A stretch of 13,985 nucleotides of DNA, from NCBI GenBank assembly GCA_007119075.1, contig SKQJ01000424.1, forward strand, positions 1-13,985, given 5' to 3'. The stretch is from Bacteroidales bacterium (GTDB taxonomy: Bacteria > Bacteroidota > Bacteroidia > Bacteroidales > PUMT01). Positions 1-7,322 of the stretch are shown here, in pieces. The notes under the pieces were generated by a model. That model saw only the letters and a program-made list of their open reading frames with translations, was not told the DNA's origin and searched no databases. Both the position numbers and the translations under genes were made by a program. Every line of letters starts with the position of its first letter. The first letter of the stretch is position 1.

Positions 1-998
1 GCCGGGTAAAACCCGGTCCATTTTTCAATATTATTGTTTTCAATTATGTTTCTTTCAAGAAGCAGATCAGAGGAAGCAACAATGTAAACCCCTTCCGTAT
101 TGGTGTTTGCAACCCTGCAGTTGCGCATCACCAGGCTGTCGCTGAGGGCGAAAATTCCGATCCTGAAACAATTGGAAAAAGTGCAGTTTTCAAAAACCGT
201 CCCCACAATATCCCTTCCATGCTGGTCAATTGCAAGTCCGTATCCGCCTATGTGCACCATGGTATCGGGGTACTGGGTAATGGTAAGTCCGCGAATGACC
301 GGCCCCCTGGTATCCGGTTCCTTCCCGTGTACGTGATTCAGGGTACGGTACAGTGCCTTTCTGAAGGCGGTAATTTCAACCTGGCGGTTTTCCGGATCTG
401 TTCCGATGTAGATCCTGTTCGCATCGTAATCCACGAAATAGGTTTCTTCATCGACCTCCCCGGGGCTGCCGGCTGACTGCAGATATTGTCCGTCGATGAA
501 TACCGCATCGTTATTGAATCGGTGCAACGGGGTAAATTCCTCATTCCGTTTGCGGTTCCACCAGTCCTCCGGACCGGCCGGAAACAAATATTCCCAGTCG
601 GTCACCCACAGGTTTTCTTCAACCTGCGTCCATGAACCGGCAATCAGGGTGCCGTTCAACACCGGCTCTTCATCCCGGTATGGCTGGATGACAATCCCCT
701 GATTAAAGGTCAGATTTCCGGTGCGATAAATCCCGCCGCGCATAACGATGGCATCGCCGGTAACCACCCTTGCAAAGGCTTCCTCAATGGTAACCGGGTT
801 ATCGGGTGCGAGTCCGTCGGCAGCAGCCTCACCATCGGGCGAAACATAATAAATTGCTCCGGGTACATCGGGCAAACCGTAGACCTGTGCTAAGGGACCG
901 TATTCAACATGAGGAGCCTGATCGTCTGACCGGCCGCAGGAGACTAAAAGTAACAGGGCAGACAAGCCCAGGCAGAAAAGCAATTTCATAATTTTCAT
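1..998 (-). CDS. Surface lipoprotein with right-handed beta-helix repeats (partial, C-terminus outside window)
   Basis: The frame is open from an ATG at 998 to the window edge without a stop, giving 332 visible codons. The N-terminus is a lipoprotein signal: two Lys, a Leu-rich stretch, then a lipobox LVSC with the cysteine at residue 21. The residues after it, GRSDDQ, are acidic, like the surface-export signals of Bacteroidota lipoproteins, so the protein may sit on the cell surface (inference). From about residue 50 the segment YYVSPDGE and a following GDAIVMRGGIYR resemble the start of pectate-lyase-like or DUF1565-like beta-helix proteins. Short Asn/Cys-rich turns such as FENCTFSNC and MRNCRV near residues 270-300 look like PbH1 repeats. 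Such proteins often bind or cleave polysaccharide, but no catalytic site can be assigned here. A second in-frame ATG at 989 is an alternative start. The gene follows the hydrogenase operon after a strong terminator, so it is probably transcribed separately. Confidence 0.8.
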   Translation of the reverse strand, partial: MKIMKLLFCLGLSALLLLVSCGRSDDQAPHVEYGPLAQVYGLPDVPGAIYYVSPDGEAAADGLAPDNPVTIEEAFARVVTGDAIVMRGGIYRTGNLTFNQGIVIQPYRDEEPVLNGTLIAGSWTQVEENLWVTDWEYLFPAGPEDWWNRKRNEEFTPLHRFNNDAVFIDGQYLQSAGSPGEVDEETYFVDYDANRIYIGTDPENRQVEITAFRKALYRTLNHVHGKEPDTRGPVIRGLTITQYPDTMVHIGGYGLAIDQHGRDIVGTVFENCTFSNCFRIGIFALSDSLVMRNCRVANTNTEGVYIVASSDLLLERNIIENNNIEKWTGFYP

Positions 999-1032
999 CT
1001 TTAAGCAGGAGAAGTGATTGTTTTTAGAAATT

Positions 1033-1040
1033 TAAATATA
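1033..1040 (-). promoter_or_regulatory. Possible -7 promoter element for the lipoprotein gene
   Basis: On the minus strand this reads TATATTTA, one mismatch from the Bacteroidota -7 consensus TAnnTTTG, in an AT-rich stretch 35 bases upstream of the ATG at 998. About 19 bases further upstream lies a run of T residues but no clear TTG, so the -33 element is weak. The spacing fits a short leader of roughly 25-30 bases. This is a tentative match only. Confidence 0.25.
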
Positions 1041-1260
1041 GGGTTTAATTTGAAATATTAAAAAAACTGCCTCCCAATTTGACGGGCTTGCCTCCAGTCC
1101 GATTACCTACAGTCTGCTTACCTCAAACGCTGCATTGTCAGTCACGGACCGGCAATATCAGCCCTTCGGGTTCCGTCAGGCATACAAAACCGTGTCGGCC
1201 GGAACCTGTGTAAAAAAGCTTTCCGGAAATCCCGGACTGTTTATACCGCAGTCTAATTTA

Positions 1261-1294
1261 AAAGAGGGCTGTCTCCCCGGAGACAGCCCTCTTT
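1261..1294 (-). terminator. Rho-independent terminator of the hydrogenase operon
   Basis: A perfect 16-bp inverted repeat (arms 1261-1276 and 1279-1294) surrounds a two-base centre. In practice the innermost C-G pairs open to form the loop. On the minus strand the stem ends in CTCTTTT, giving a short T-run. It lies 62 bases beyond the stop codon of the hydrogenase catalytic subunit. On the plus strand the right arm also ends in TTT, so weak bidirectional action is possible, although no plus-strand gene needs it. Confidence 0.88.
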
Positions 1295-1355
1295 AAGGTT
1301 CAGGTGTTGTAAATCATACTAAGACCGCCACCCGATAAAAATGGGGCAGGACGCT

Positions 1356-3149
1356 TTAGTATCTCTGTCGTTCCTTGTAGTGTGTATGCAGCAGTTCGTG
1401 TGACTTATGGCTCAGGGGCTCCCCGAGGAATTCCTTGTATATGGCAATGACTTCGGGGTTTTCGTGTGATTTCCTGATGGGTTTTCCGGCATCTTCCCTG
1501 TAAATGGCTTCGGTGCGTTTTTTCCTTATCTCCATATTAGTGGGGATCGGCTGGCCTCCGCCCCCGATACAGCCGCCCGGACAGCCCATGATCTCAATGA
1601 AATGGTAATCGGCCTCGCCCGTTTTCACCTTTTCCATGACAAGTTTGGCGTTGGTAAGTCCATGAGCTGTCACCGTTTTTAGCTCGGCCCCTTCCAGGAA
1701 ATTCCATTCCGGCACAGTACCCTCGATCTTGATGGTGGCCTCCCTGACCCCTTCCATGCCACGAACGGGGGTAATGTTCAGGTTTTCAAACGGGACTTCG
1801 CGGCCGGTCACTATTTCATAGGCAGTACGAAGGGCCGCTTCCATTACGCCGCCGGTGGCACCGAAAATCACCGCCGCCCCGGTCGACTCACCCATGATGC
1901 TGTCGTATCTGGTTTCCGGCAAGGCACCAAAATCAAGTCCTCCCTGTTTGATCATTCTTGCCAGTTCCCTGGTTGTCAGAACGTAATCAACATCCTTGTA
2001 TCCGCTGCTCCTCATTTCCGGTCTGTCGGCCTCAAATTTCTTGGCAGTGCAGGGCATGATGGAAACCGAAACAATGCTGGCAGGATCAATATTCCTTTTC
2101 TGTGCATAATAGGTCTTGGCAAGCGCACCAAACATCTGCTGCGGAGACTTGCAGGTGGAAAGATTGTCAAGATATTCAGGGAACGTGTGTTCAATGAACT
2201 TGATCCAGCCCGGCGAACATGATGTTGCCATCGGCAGCTTCACCGTCGGATCCTTGTCTACCAGCGCCTTTTTCAGCCTGGTAAGCAACTCGGTCCCTTC
2301 TTCCATTATTGTAAGGTCGGCCGAGAAATCGGTATCAAGCACCGAGTCAAAGCCGATCCTCTTGAGTGCCGTCACCATTTTGCCGGTAACTATCTGGCCG
2401 GTTTCAACGCCAAGGTCTTCCCCCAGCGCAACCCTTGTTGCAGGGGCAGTCTGCACCACCACATGCTTTTTGTCATCCAGAATGGCATCCCATACTTCAT
2501 CGACATAGTTGCGTTCAATCAGGGCACCGGTCGGGCAACGGTTTATGCACTGACCGCAATTTGTACAAACCACATCATACATGGAGTTTTCAAAGAATGT
2601 GGATATCTTCATCTTGTCTCCCTTATAGGCAACGCCCAGGGCGCTTACATGCTGGAGCTCCTCACAGGTCCGCACGCACCGCTGGCAGCGGATGCACTTG
2701 CTGTCATCCTTGATGATGGAGGGAGAAAAAGCATCGACCGTATAATTCTTCATGTGAACAAGGTCAATGAACAGCTGTTCGCCTGACGTCTTGTATTCGC
2801 TGGCCAGATCCTGCAATTCGCATTTCTTGTTTTTGTAACAGTTTGTGCAGTCGGCATTATGTTCGGACAGAAGAAGCTCGATGACATTTTTCCTTGCAGA
2901 GCGTACCTTAAGACTGTTTGTGTGTATATCCATCCCGTCAGAGGCAGGCATCGCACAAGAAGCTACCAGGGTTTTTGCCCCGGTTACCTCGACAACGCAG
3001 ACCCTGCAGTTCCCGGCGACACAAAGGTCTTCATGGTAACATAACGTAGGGATCTGGACATTGATAGCTCTTGCTGCATCCAATATGGTTTTTCCTGCTT
3101 CAATCTGAACATCAACACCATCTATCTTTAAATTAATACTTTTATCCAT
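1356..3149 (-). CDS. hydA: [FeFe]-hydrogenase catalytic subunit, NAD(P)H-linked HydA/HndD type
   Basis: This 597-residue subunit makes or uses H2 at an H-cluster and exchanges electrons with the HydB/HydC partners encoded just upstream. The N-terminal 2Fe-2S domain has C37, C48, C51 and C65. A His-Cys3 4Fe-4S site follows (H97, C101, C104, C110), then a two-cluster ferredoxin domain (C152, C155, C158, C162 and C195, C198, C201, C205). The H-cluster motifs are L1 TSCSPGW (309-315), L2 MPCTAKKFE (365-373) and L3 EIMGCPGGCIGGGGQP (519-534), with C367, C523 and C527 as cluster ligands. L1 has Ser312 where the classical TSCCPxW has a second Cys. The length and domain order match the modular M3-type HndD subunits of soluble multimeric hydrogenases. 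It starts 32 bases after hydB and is the last gene of the operon. No maturase genes (hydE, hydF, hydG) are in the window. Confidence 0.95.
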   Translation of the reverse strand: MDKSINLKIDGVDVQIEAGKTILDAARAINVQIPTLCYHEDLCVAGNCRVCVVEVTGAKTLVASCAMPASDGMDIHTNSLKVRSARKNVIELLLSEHNADCTNCYKNKKCELQDLASEYKTSGEQLFIDLVHMKNYTVDAFSPSIIKDDSKCIRCQRCVRTCEELQHVSALGVAYKGDKMKISTFFENSMYDVVCTNCGQCINRCPTGALIERNYVDEVWDAILDDKKHVVVQTAPATRVALGEDLGVETGQIVTGKMVTALKRIGFDSVLDTDFSADLTIMEEGTELLTRLKKALVDKDPTVKLPMATSCSPGWIKFIEHTFPEYLDNLSTCKSPQQMFGALAKTYYAQKRNIDPASIVSVSIMPCTAKKFEADRPEMRSSGYKDVDYVLTTRELARMIKQGGLDFGALPETRYDSIMGESTGAAVIFGATGGVMEAALRTAYEIVTGREVPFENLNITPVRGMEGVREATIKIEGTVPEWNFLEGAELKTVTAHGLTNAKLVMEKVKTGEADYHFIEIMGCPGGCIGGGGQPIPTNMEIRKKRTEAIYREDAGKPIRKSHENPEVIAIYKEFLGEPLSHKSHELLHTHYKERQRY

Positions 3150-3181
3150 TTTATTCTTTTTAATGATTCGAATTCAATTGA

Positions 3182-4342
3182 TTAATATATCATCTCCTCC
3201 CTGAAGTTCTCCACTATAGAAGAAAAGGAGTTAGCGACCGACTGTCCCAGACCGCATTTGGATGCCAGTTTCATGGTTTCGCTCAGCTTTAGAAGCTGAT
3301 CCAGGTACACGGCTTTCTTTTCTCCTTTTTTCACGGCTTCGACCCCCTTGATCAGCTGCTGGCAGCCAACCCGGCAGGGAGTGCACTGCCCGCATGATTC
3401 CTCTTCGAAGAACCCAAGGTAATTGTGCAATACATTATACATCGAACGGGAAGAATTGAAAACCTTCATTGATCCGCCGGTAGGCACGCCTTCAAATCCG
3501 ATGATTGTTTCCCGGAACTTCTTCCTGGGAACGCAAAAACCTGCGGCGCCCCCTACCTGCACAGCTTTTGTATCGCCATCGCCAAATTCTTCGACGAAAT
3601 TGTCGAGCGACATGCCCAGTTCAAGCTCATATATCCCGGCAATCGGAGTATCGCCCGATACTGAGAATACTTTTGAGCCCCTGGAATCGGAAGTACCGAG
3701 TTCCTTGAACCTCATCGGGCCGTGCTTGCAGATCATGAAGGCATAAACCAGTGTTTCTACATTGTTTATTACGGTAGGCTTGTTTTTAAAACCTGCCACG
3801 GTGGGATATGGAGGCTTGTTGCGTGGTTCTCCCCTTTTGCCTTCCATCGATTCGAACAGGGCGCTTTCTTCACCGCAGATATATGCACCGCTGCCCATCT
3901 GTATCAGTATTTCGAAATCGATCAGGTCTTTGATGTCCCGGTGGAAAGCATCAAGAGCTTTTCTAAGTTCGGGAAGCAGGAAGCGGTATTCACCGCGCAA
4001 ATATATGTATCCCTTTTTGGCCCCGATTACTTTTGCACACACGGCCATTCCGCTAAACACCTTGCTCGGCACCCTGAACAGTATCTCCCTGTCCTTGAAA
4101 GTGCCCGGTTCTCCCTCGTCTGCATTGCAGATAACAAATCGCTCGTCGGAGGGCTGCTCTGCAGTGAATTTCCATTTCAGTCCGGTGGGAAATCCGGCTC
4201 CGCCCCTTCCCTTAAGTCCCGATTCCAGAATATCGTTTATGATCTCGTCATTGGATTTGCTGAATGTTTTTTCCAGCACCTTACGGCATTCACAATCCTC
4301 ATGAAAAATAAGATCTATTCTTTTTAATTTATTATAAGTCAT
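3182..4342 (-). CDS. hydB: NADH-binding flavoprotein subunit of [FeFe]-hydrogenase, short HydB/HndC (NuoF-like)
   Basis: This 386-residue subunit is the NADH/FMN module that passes electrons to the hydrogenase subunit. The FMN/NADH fold is shown by GRGGAGFPTGLKW (45-57), CNADEGEPGTFKDRE (72-86) and GAYICGEESALFESMEG (152-168). One 4Fe-4S site is visible: C317, C320 and C323 in CGQCTPC, plus C363. C327 lies nearby. Many HndC/HydB proteins of bifurcating hydrogenases are near 600 residues, with an N-terminal thioredoxin-like 2Fe-2S domain and a C-terminal 2x[4Fe-4S] ferredoxin domain. Both are absent here, and the protein ends about 20 residues after the C363 region. The ATG at 4342 lies 31 bases after the hydC stop, and there is no open frame upstream that could encode a lost N-terminal domain other than hydC itself. 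The missing domains may mean ferredoxin-independent, NADH-only function (inference). Confidence 0.93.
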   Translation of the reverse strand: MTYNKLKRIDLIFHEDCECRKVLEKTFSKSNDEIINDILESGLKGRGGAGFPTGLKWKFTAEQPSDERFVICNADEGEPGTFKDREILFRVPSKVFSGMAVCAKVIGAKKGYIYLRGEYRFLLPELRKALDAFHRDIKDLIDFEILIQMGSGAYICGEESALFESMEGKRGEPRNKPPYPTVAGFKNKPTVINNVETLVYAFMICKHGPMRFKELGTSDSRGSKVFSVSGDTPIAGIYELELGMSLDNFVEEFGDGDTKAVQVGGAAGFCVPRKKFRETIIGFEGVPTGGSMKVFNSSRSMYNVLHNYLGFFEEESCGQCTPCRVGCQQLIKGVEAVKKGEKKAVYLDQLLKLSETMKLASKCGLGQSVANSFSSIVENFREEMIY

Positions 4343-4373
4343 TGTGCGATTCTCCTTTATTTTATGATTGAGT

Positions 4374-4841
4374 TTATTTGTTCTTTACATAATCGGTAAC
4401 TATCTCAATTGCCTTATCCTCTGTAAGGTTCGTATATGCCTGATCGTTTATAAGCATTGCCGGGCCTTCATGGCACCATCCCATGCAATTCGTCTCAAGC
4501 AGGGTAAATTTCTTGTTCTGGGAGGTTTCACCAAGCTTGATTTTCAGGGTATCTTCAATAGCCTGGATAATCCGGTTTTTACCTTTCATATCGCAGGTAA
4601 TGGTACGGCATATCCTGATTACATATTTGCCCCTGGGCTCGGTATCCAGAAATGTATAAAAAGTAGCTGTTCCGTAAACCTGTGCGGCCGACATGTCAAG
4701 CTCGCGCGCCACTTCGGTAAGCGCCACATCAGAAAGATAACGTTCCTGCTCCACTATGCCCTGCAAAATATGAAGAAGATTTTCTCTTTTTCTCCCATAT
4801 TTATCGGCCAAATTTTTAACTAATTCCTGAACTTCTGGCAT
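4374..4841 (-). CDS. hydC: Thioredoxin-like 2Fe-2S subunit of [FeFe]-hydrogenase, HydC/HndA (NuoE-like)
   Basis: This 155-residue protein is the small electron-transfer subunit that partners the NuoF-like flavoprotein. An N-terminal helical part (about 1-70, with the conserved AAQVYGTATFYTF at 52-64) precedes a thioredoxin-like domain. That domain carries the 2Fe-2S ligands in the NuoE pattern C-x4-C (C78, C83) and C-x3-C (C119, C123, in CMGWC). The length matches the family. It is the first gene of a three-gene operon, hydC-hydB-hydA, with 31-32-base spacers. No HndB-like ferredoxin gene is present between hydC and hydB, so the complex would be trimeric. Tandem inverted repeats that look like redox-repressor operators lie 37-71 bases upstream of its ATG. 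Confidence 0.94.
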   Translation of the reverse strand: MPEVQELVKNLADKYGRKRENLLHILQGIVEQERYLSDVALTEVARELDMSAAQVYGTATFYTFLDTEPRGKYVIRICRTITCDMKGKNRIIQAIEDTLKIKLGETSQNKKFTLLETNCMGWCHEGPAMLINDQAYTNLTEDKAIEIVTDYVKNK

Positions 4842-4877
4842 TGTTTTCTCGTTTTAGATTAATGATTCAATGAGTTA

Positions 4878-4912
4878 TTGTTATATTTGTAACATTGTTA
4901 TTTAATTAACAA
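4878..4912 (-). promoter_or_regulatory. Tandem Rex-like operators upstream of the hydrogenase operon
   Basis: Two inverted repeats of the form TGTTA-N6-TAACA lie side by side: TGTTA 4896-4900 with TAACA 4907-4911, and TGTTA 4879-4883 with TAACA 4890-4894. Their centres are 17 bases apart. Read on the minus strand, the hyd-distal one is TTGTTAATTAAATAACAA (4912-4895), one mismatch from TTGTTAA-N4-TTAACAA, a form of Rex site known from anaerobic Firmicutes. Rex represses genes of NADH-consuming fermentation until the NADH/NAD+ ratio rises, which suits an NADH-linked hydrogenase. A Crp/Fnr-family regulator could bind a similar symmetry. No convincing -7/-33 pair was found in this spacer, and no rex gene lies in the window. 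Confidence 0.5.
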
Positions 4913-4963
4913 TAAATATTAAAGGCATCTCCTTTAAGCCTGTTCTAAATTTATTATACCATA

Positions 4964-5001
4964 AAGACCGAAAACATGACATTTGTTATGTTTTCGGTCT
5001 T
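4964..5001 (-). terminator. Hairpin after the dipeptidyl-peptidase gene, probable terminator
   Basis: A perfect 14-bp inverted repeat (arms 4964-4977 and 4988-5001) encloses a 10-base loop that can pair internally (ACA with TGT). It begins 47 bases beyond the dpp11 stop codon. The minus-strand T-run is only three bases (GTCTTTATGG), so termination could be inefficient. The stem also stands between dpp11 and the hydrogenase operon and would separate their transcription. Confidence 0.6.
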
Positions 5002-5047
5002 ACGAACATAAAACCCGAATTTAAAACCGGTTTAAATAAGCCGGGGG

Positions 5048-7237
5048 CTATCTGAGTATCGTCATCTCTTCCAGTATATGGCCGGCTCCGGCGAACATCT
5101 CTGTAATGAATAGTATGTAATTTACATCAACGCTGATATTCCTGCATTTTGCAGGATCGAACATTATATCGCTCATAGTGCCTTCCCATACCCTGTCAAA
5201 ATTTACCCCGATCAGATGACCGTCCCCGTTGATAACCGGGCTGCCGGAGTTGCCGCCAGTGGTATGATTTGAAGCAATAAAACCTACCCTCATTTCCCCG
5301 TTGACAGTCCACCGCCCCATATCCCCCGCATCATAGAGTTCCCTTAACCTGTCAGGAATATTGTAATCCGGGTCGCCTGTGAGGTTTTTTTCCATAACCC
5401 CGGAAAGGGTAGTGTACTTATTATAATAGACGGCATCCCGGGGGTAATATCCCCTTACCTGTCCGTAAGCTACCCTCAGGGTCCGGTTTGCATCGGGGTA
5501 AAATGCCCTTTCCGGCTCCATTTCCCGCAAGCCTTCGACAAACAGCCGGTAAAGGGGCGTCAGCTGATCGTTGAGGCTGTTCCATTCACTGATTACATTT
5601 TCATTATAAACCGCCCGTATGTCCCCGACAATCCTTACGAATATGTCATCTTCCAGCAGATCGGGCCCGGCGGCATCCTGTTCGAGAACGTAAAGCAGGT
5701 CGGCCACTCCCCGGGGGGTGACAAAGGCGCTTTCGGAGAAGACATGATCTGCGAAACGGTCAAAGTCAGAATCGAAACCGGTTGTCACCTCGCCGAAAAA
5801 TGCAGGATGAAATTCCTCATCAATATTCTCCCTGTACATCGTGAGCATCATGCTGAATATCCGGCGGTCGACCGGCTGGTGGTAATCCCTGAAGAAATTG
5901 CCCGAAACCTGGCTGAGAACGCTGGTAAGCCGGGCTGGATCCGTTCCCTGGCGCAAATCAGTCCGGGTCTCGGTCAGCCGGAGAAAATCATTAACGAACC
6001 GGACTGCTTCAATTGCATACAAGGCTTCCTGACCGTAATCAAAGGCCAGGGTAAAATGTTCAAGAAGCGAATAAAGGCTGTCCAGCCCCGGAAGCACACC
6101 CGAATAACGGGACATGCGCTCCGGGGAACCTTCGACCCACTCCGCGAATCGCCTTTCAATGGCCCTTTTCCGTTCGATCGCATCCAGCCTTTCAAGTCCC
6201 CTGTTTTCTCCCTGCCACCTTTTCCAGGCATTGCTCACGCTTGCAAACTTGGAGGCATACTTGATCCTTACGGTATCGCTCCTTTCCATTTCCCGGCCCA
6301 TAGCTGCCAGTCTCTCATCACGGAGCCTGATACTGTGCGGGTTCCGCATGCGGATGAGCATATCTACGGCATGTGAGGTCAGGTACTGGCGCGTGCTTCC
6401 GGGGAACCCGAAAACCATTGTAAAATCATTCTCCCGGACACCGCCGGCTGAAACCGGCATGTGGACCGGTGATCGGTAAGGCACATTTTCGCCGGAGAAT
6501 GGTGCGGGTTCGTTTTCGTCGTCGGCATATATCCTGAAAAAAGCAAAATCGCCGGTGTGCCTTGGCCACATCCAGTTGTCGGTGTCTCCTCCGAATTTGC
6601 CGACAGAGGAAGGCGGAGCGCCCACCAGCCTTACATCCTCAAAGACATCATAGACAAACAGGTAATACTCGCTTCCAAAATAAAATGAGTTGACGGCTGC
6701 ATTGTAACGGGTGCCTTCCACTGCTTCATCCTCCAGGATCCCGGAAATTATATTTACGGCAGCCTGCCTTTGATTTTCATCCATGCCGTCATCCAGAACC
6801 GAAAGAACCCTTTCGGTAACGTCCTCCATTCTGACAAGGAAGGTCACCGTCAGTCCCCGGTTGGGAAGCTCCTCATCCTCAGTCATTGCCCAGAAACCAT
6901 CGGTAAGATAATCATTGTCGACGCTGCTGTGGGACTGGATGGCCCGGTAGGCGCAATGATGATTGGTCAGAACCAGGCCCCGCTCGGAAACCACGACTCC
7001 TGTGCATCCGCCTATCCGGACAACCGCATCTTTCATGCTTGGTCTGTCGGTACTGTAAATGTCTTCGGCCGAAAGGCGAAATCCCTTTCTCTGCATTTCC
7101 TCTATATTGTATTTTTCAAGAAGCGACGGCAGCCACATGCCCTCACCTGGAAAAACAGGAAATGACACGGCTGTAAAAGCCAGTAAAAACAGGAGATTGC
7201 GAATCATAATAAATTTAAATTTTAGTGAAGCCCGCAT
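5048..7237 (-). CDS. dpp11: Secreted S46-family dipeptidyl-peptidase, Asp/Glu-specific DPP11 type
   Basis: This 729-residue serine peptidase would release dipeptides from peptide N-termini in the periplasm. A signal peptide precedes a mature region beginning near EGMWLPSLL (32-40). Chymotrypsin-fold motifs are GLVLTNHHC (87-95, catalytic His94), the conserved GGDTDNWMWPRHTGDF (216-231) that should supply the Asp, and TTGGNSGSPV (659-668, catalytic Ser664). The His-to-Ser distance is 570 residues, as in characterised DPP11. Arg682 lies 18 residues after the Ser, in NFDRVWEGTMSD. This matches the Arg673 that gives DPP11 its acidic P1 preference, where DPP7 has Gly. The length fits the family (about 700-720). 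The ATG at 7237 is the longest start. The ATG at 7207 (MIRNLLFLLA) gives a more typical 20-residue signal peptide. It lies 85 bases after maf, with an AT-rich gap that could hold its own promoter. Confidence 0.93.
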   Translation of the reverse strand: MRASLKFKFIMIRNLLFLLAFTAVSFPVFPGEGMWLPSLLEKYNIEEMQRKGFRLSAEDIYSTDRPSMKDAVVRIGGCTGVVVSERGLVLTNHHCAYRAIQSHSSVDNDYLTDGFWAMTEDEELPNRGLTVTFLVRMEDVTERVLSVLDDGMDENQRQAAVNIISGILEDEAVEGTRYNAAVNSFYFGSEYYLFVYDVFEDVRLVGAPPSSVGKFGGDTDNWMWPRHTGDFAFFRIYADDENEPAPFSGENVPYRSPVHMPVSAGGVRENDFTMVFGFPGSTRQYLTSHAVDMLIRMRNPHSIRLRDERLAAMGREMERSDTVRIKYASKFASVSNAWKRWQGENRGLERLDAIERKRAIERRFAEWVEGSPERMSRYSGVLPGLDSLYSLLEHFTLAFDYGQEALYAIEAVRFVNDFLRLTETRTDLRQGTDPARLTSVLSQVSGNFFRDYHQPVDRRIFSMMLTMYRENIDEEFHPAFFGEVTTGFDSDFDRFADHVFSESAFVTPRGVADLLYVLEQDAAGPDLLEDDIFVRIVGDIRAVYNENVISEWNSLNDQLTPLYRLFVEGLREMEPERAFYPDANRTLRVAYGQVRGYYPRDAVYYNKYTTLSGVMEKNLTGDPDYNIPDRLRELYDAGDMGRWTVNGEMRVGFIASNHTTGGNSGSPVINGDGHLIGVNFDRVWEGTMSDIMFDPAKCRNISVDVNYILFITEMFAGAGHILEEMTILR

Positions 7238-7322
7238 GTTTTTTTTTATGTGATTTGTCTGCCGATGGTGCAGGTTTTAAATTATACAGGTTTGCTGTTT
7301 TCGATAAATAAGAAAATGGATG

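Larger units (their letters stand above)
999..1355. other. Gene-free intergenic region between hydrogenase operon and lipoprotein gene
   Basis: This 357-base gap holds the hydrogenase-operon terminator (1261-1294), a weaker hairpin at 1222-1236 (TCCGG-5 nt-CCGGA, followed on the minus strand by a six-T run at 1217-1212) that could be a back-up terminator, and an AT-rich promoter-like zone at about 1020-1070. The middle part, about 1075-1255, is not AT-rich as an intergenic spacer would be. A plus-strand frame stays open for about 80 codons but has no ATG and runs through the terminator. The minus frames are interrupted. I see no convincing gene there. It may be a decayed gene remnant or an untranslated leader. 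Confidence 0.6.

Noticed and set aside
1085..1296. Short plus-strand protein reading through the 1261-1294 hairpin
   Set aside because: It has no ATG, no conserved motif, and ends just beyond an obvious terminator of the opposite-strand operon.
3722..4327. Plus-strand open frame of about 200 codons opposite hydB
   Set aside because: It lies wholly antisense to a strongly conserved NuoF-like gene, shows no family motif, and its openness follows from the codon bias of the real gene.
1356..4841. Part of a respiratory complex I (nuoE, nuoF, nuoG)
   Set aside because: The third protein carries L1, L2 and L3 H-cluster motifs and no NuoG molybdopterin-type domain, so this is an [FeFe]-hydrogenase operon.
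4881..4890. Plus-strand TATATTTG as a promoter for an antisense or small RNA
   Set aside because: It matches TAnnTTTG, but no -33 element is present and nothing gene-like lies downstream on the plus strand. It falls inside the operator palindrome, so the match is probably incidental.
5744..6376. Plus-strand open frame of about 210 codons opposite dpp11
   Set aside because: It is antisense to an intact S46 peptidase frame with all catalytic motifs, and has no recognisable domain, signal or ribosome site.
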